DNA of 62,346 nucleotides from Bacteroidota bacterium (lineage in GTDB: Bacteria; Bacteroidota; Bacteroidia; Chitinophagales; LD1). The stretch spans positions 1 to 62,346 of the forward strand of contig JAPLES010000003.1 in assembly GCA_026391075.1 (NCBI GenBank). Reading direction: 5' to 3'. The position numbers and the translations under genes are program-made. This document shows positions 61,783 through 62,346 of this stretch, in pieces. Every line of letters begins with the position of its first letter. The first letter of the stretch is position 1. Below the pieces are notes generated by a model. The model was given only the letters and a program-made list of their open reading frames with translations. It was not told the DNA's origin and did no database searches.

Positions 61783-62271
61783 ATGAAAAAAATATTTACG
61801 CTGGCTCTCACCTGCATTTCCCTTCTGCTACAAGCGCAGCAAACAAAAATTTTGTGGCTTGGAAACAGTTACACCAGCGTGAACAATCTTCCTAAAATGT
61901 TTCACGACCTGGCATTGAGTGGTGGCGATTCCATTATTTACGACTCGAACACGCCAGGCGGTTATACGTTCAATCAGCATTCGGTCAACACTACTACGAT
62001 TCAAAAAATTTATTCGCAGCCTTGGGATTATGTGGTGCTGCAGGCGCAAAGTCAGGAGCCTTCCTTCCCACCTTCGCAAGTGCAAACAGAAACCTTTCCT
62101 TATGCGCGCACGCTTGATAGTTTAATTCATGATAATGATTCGTGTACGAAAACTGTTTTCTATTTGACTTGGGGCAAAAAATATGGCGACCTAGCAAACT
62201 GCGCATCGTCAAACTGTCTAAAAACTCACCGGCTCCTGTTGATTATTTTATTGCGCTATTATTTGGTATAG
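61783..62271 (+). pseudogene. SGNH hydrolase-like gene, truncated or frameshifted
   Basis: 162 residues from the ATG at 61783. A signal peptide (MKKIFTLALTCISLLLQAQ) is followed by KILWLGNSYTSVNNLP with the SGNH nucleophile S29 (GNS), and VVLQAQSQEPSFPP and VFYLTWGKKYGDLANCAS, which match the N-terminal part of Bacteroidota SGNH hydrolases, usually 250-300 or more residues. After about residue 145 the family pattern disappears (LKTHRLLLIILLRYYLV, then stop); the catalytic DxxH near the end is missing. Another frame stays open from about 62190 to the window edge but does not look like the missing part. It is a broken gene, or it is cut by an assembly join near 62210. Confidence 0.6.
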
Positions 62272-62346
62272 AAACAAGCCTGTACTATCCTTGCACATGC
62301 AATTCATACAAGGTAAAGACAGAGCACAAAGCATTCTTTTCCCTGA

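Noticed and set aside
61614-61895. Small plus-strand open frame across the Omp85-like start and the SGNH gene start
   Set aside because: Its composition is not protein-like in a recognisable way, it starts inside the Omp85-like gene's 5' end and runs into the SGNH signal peptide region in another frame.

Overview
The window reads as a chromosome segment of a member of the Bacteroidota, most likely from the Chitinophagales/Sphingobacteriales side. Signs are a type IX secretion (T9SS) C-terminal sorting domain on a 2473-residue protein, a TonB-dependent receptor, a DUF4293 protein, a one-half transketolase subunit, a Gre-related protein of the kind common in this phylum, promoter-like TAnnTTTG elements, no clear Shine-Dalgarno sequences, and intergenic hairpin repeats typical of the group. 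No tRNA, rRNA, CRISPR array, integrase or transposase was seen.

Left part (1-29294), mostly housekeeping. It starts inside a collagen-like (GXT repeat) surface protein. Next come a FucP-type sugar transporter, a TonB receptor, the N-terminal half of transketolase, DUF4293, a PcaF-type thiolase overlapping truA, asnS, a DEAD-box helicase, a Gre-like protein, and a RetSat-like oxidoreductase with TfoX-like and SnoaL-like genes. These are followed by a B12-dependent ribonucleotide reductase, a decayed remnant of a PcrB/GGGP synthase, purH and purN, and a giant T9SS cargo protein built from three ~700-residue supermodules of LamG-like, Ig-like, PKD and FN3-like units.

Right part (29338-60400), one large surface-polysaccharide cluster. 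It has about eleven glycosyltransferases (GT4, GT2, one GT11, one unassigned). It also has a WbpB-like UDP-GlcNAcA dehydrogenase, two asparagine-synthase-type amidotransferases near its two ends, a sulfotransferase, sugar epimerases, a frameshifted TauD-like dioxygenase coupled to an aldo/keto reductase, and a VioA-like aminotransferase with a VioF-like N-formyltransferase. An MBOAT O-acyltransferase with two tandem SGNH-like partners, a Wzm/Wzt ABC exporter with a Wzt carbohydrate-recognition domain, and a Wzy-like membrane protein complete it. Together these suggest a formylated, acylated and possibly sulfated and amidated O-antigen, built in the cytoplasm and exported by the ABC transporter. 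Strand alternates unusually often, and two convergent gene pairs share the same TTAA as their stop codons.

The most interesting idea is a functional link between the giant T9SS cargo gene and the adjacent cluster. In Porphyromonas, T9SS cargo is attached to A-LPS through a linking sugar of the Wbp/Vim pathway, and this cluster carries a clear WbpB homologue.

The window ends with an Omp85-like outer-membrane protein and a broken SGNH hydrolase. Small repeats have entered coding sequence in frame in at least two places (the TonB receptor and purH).
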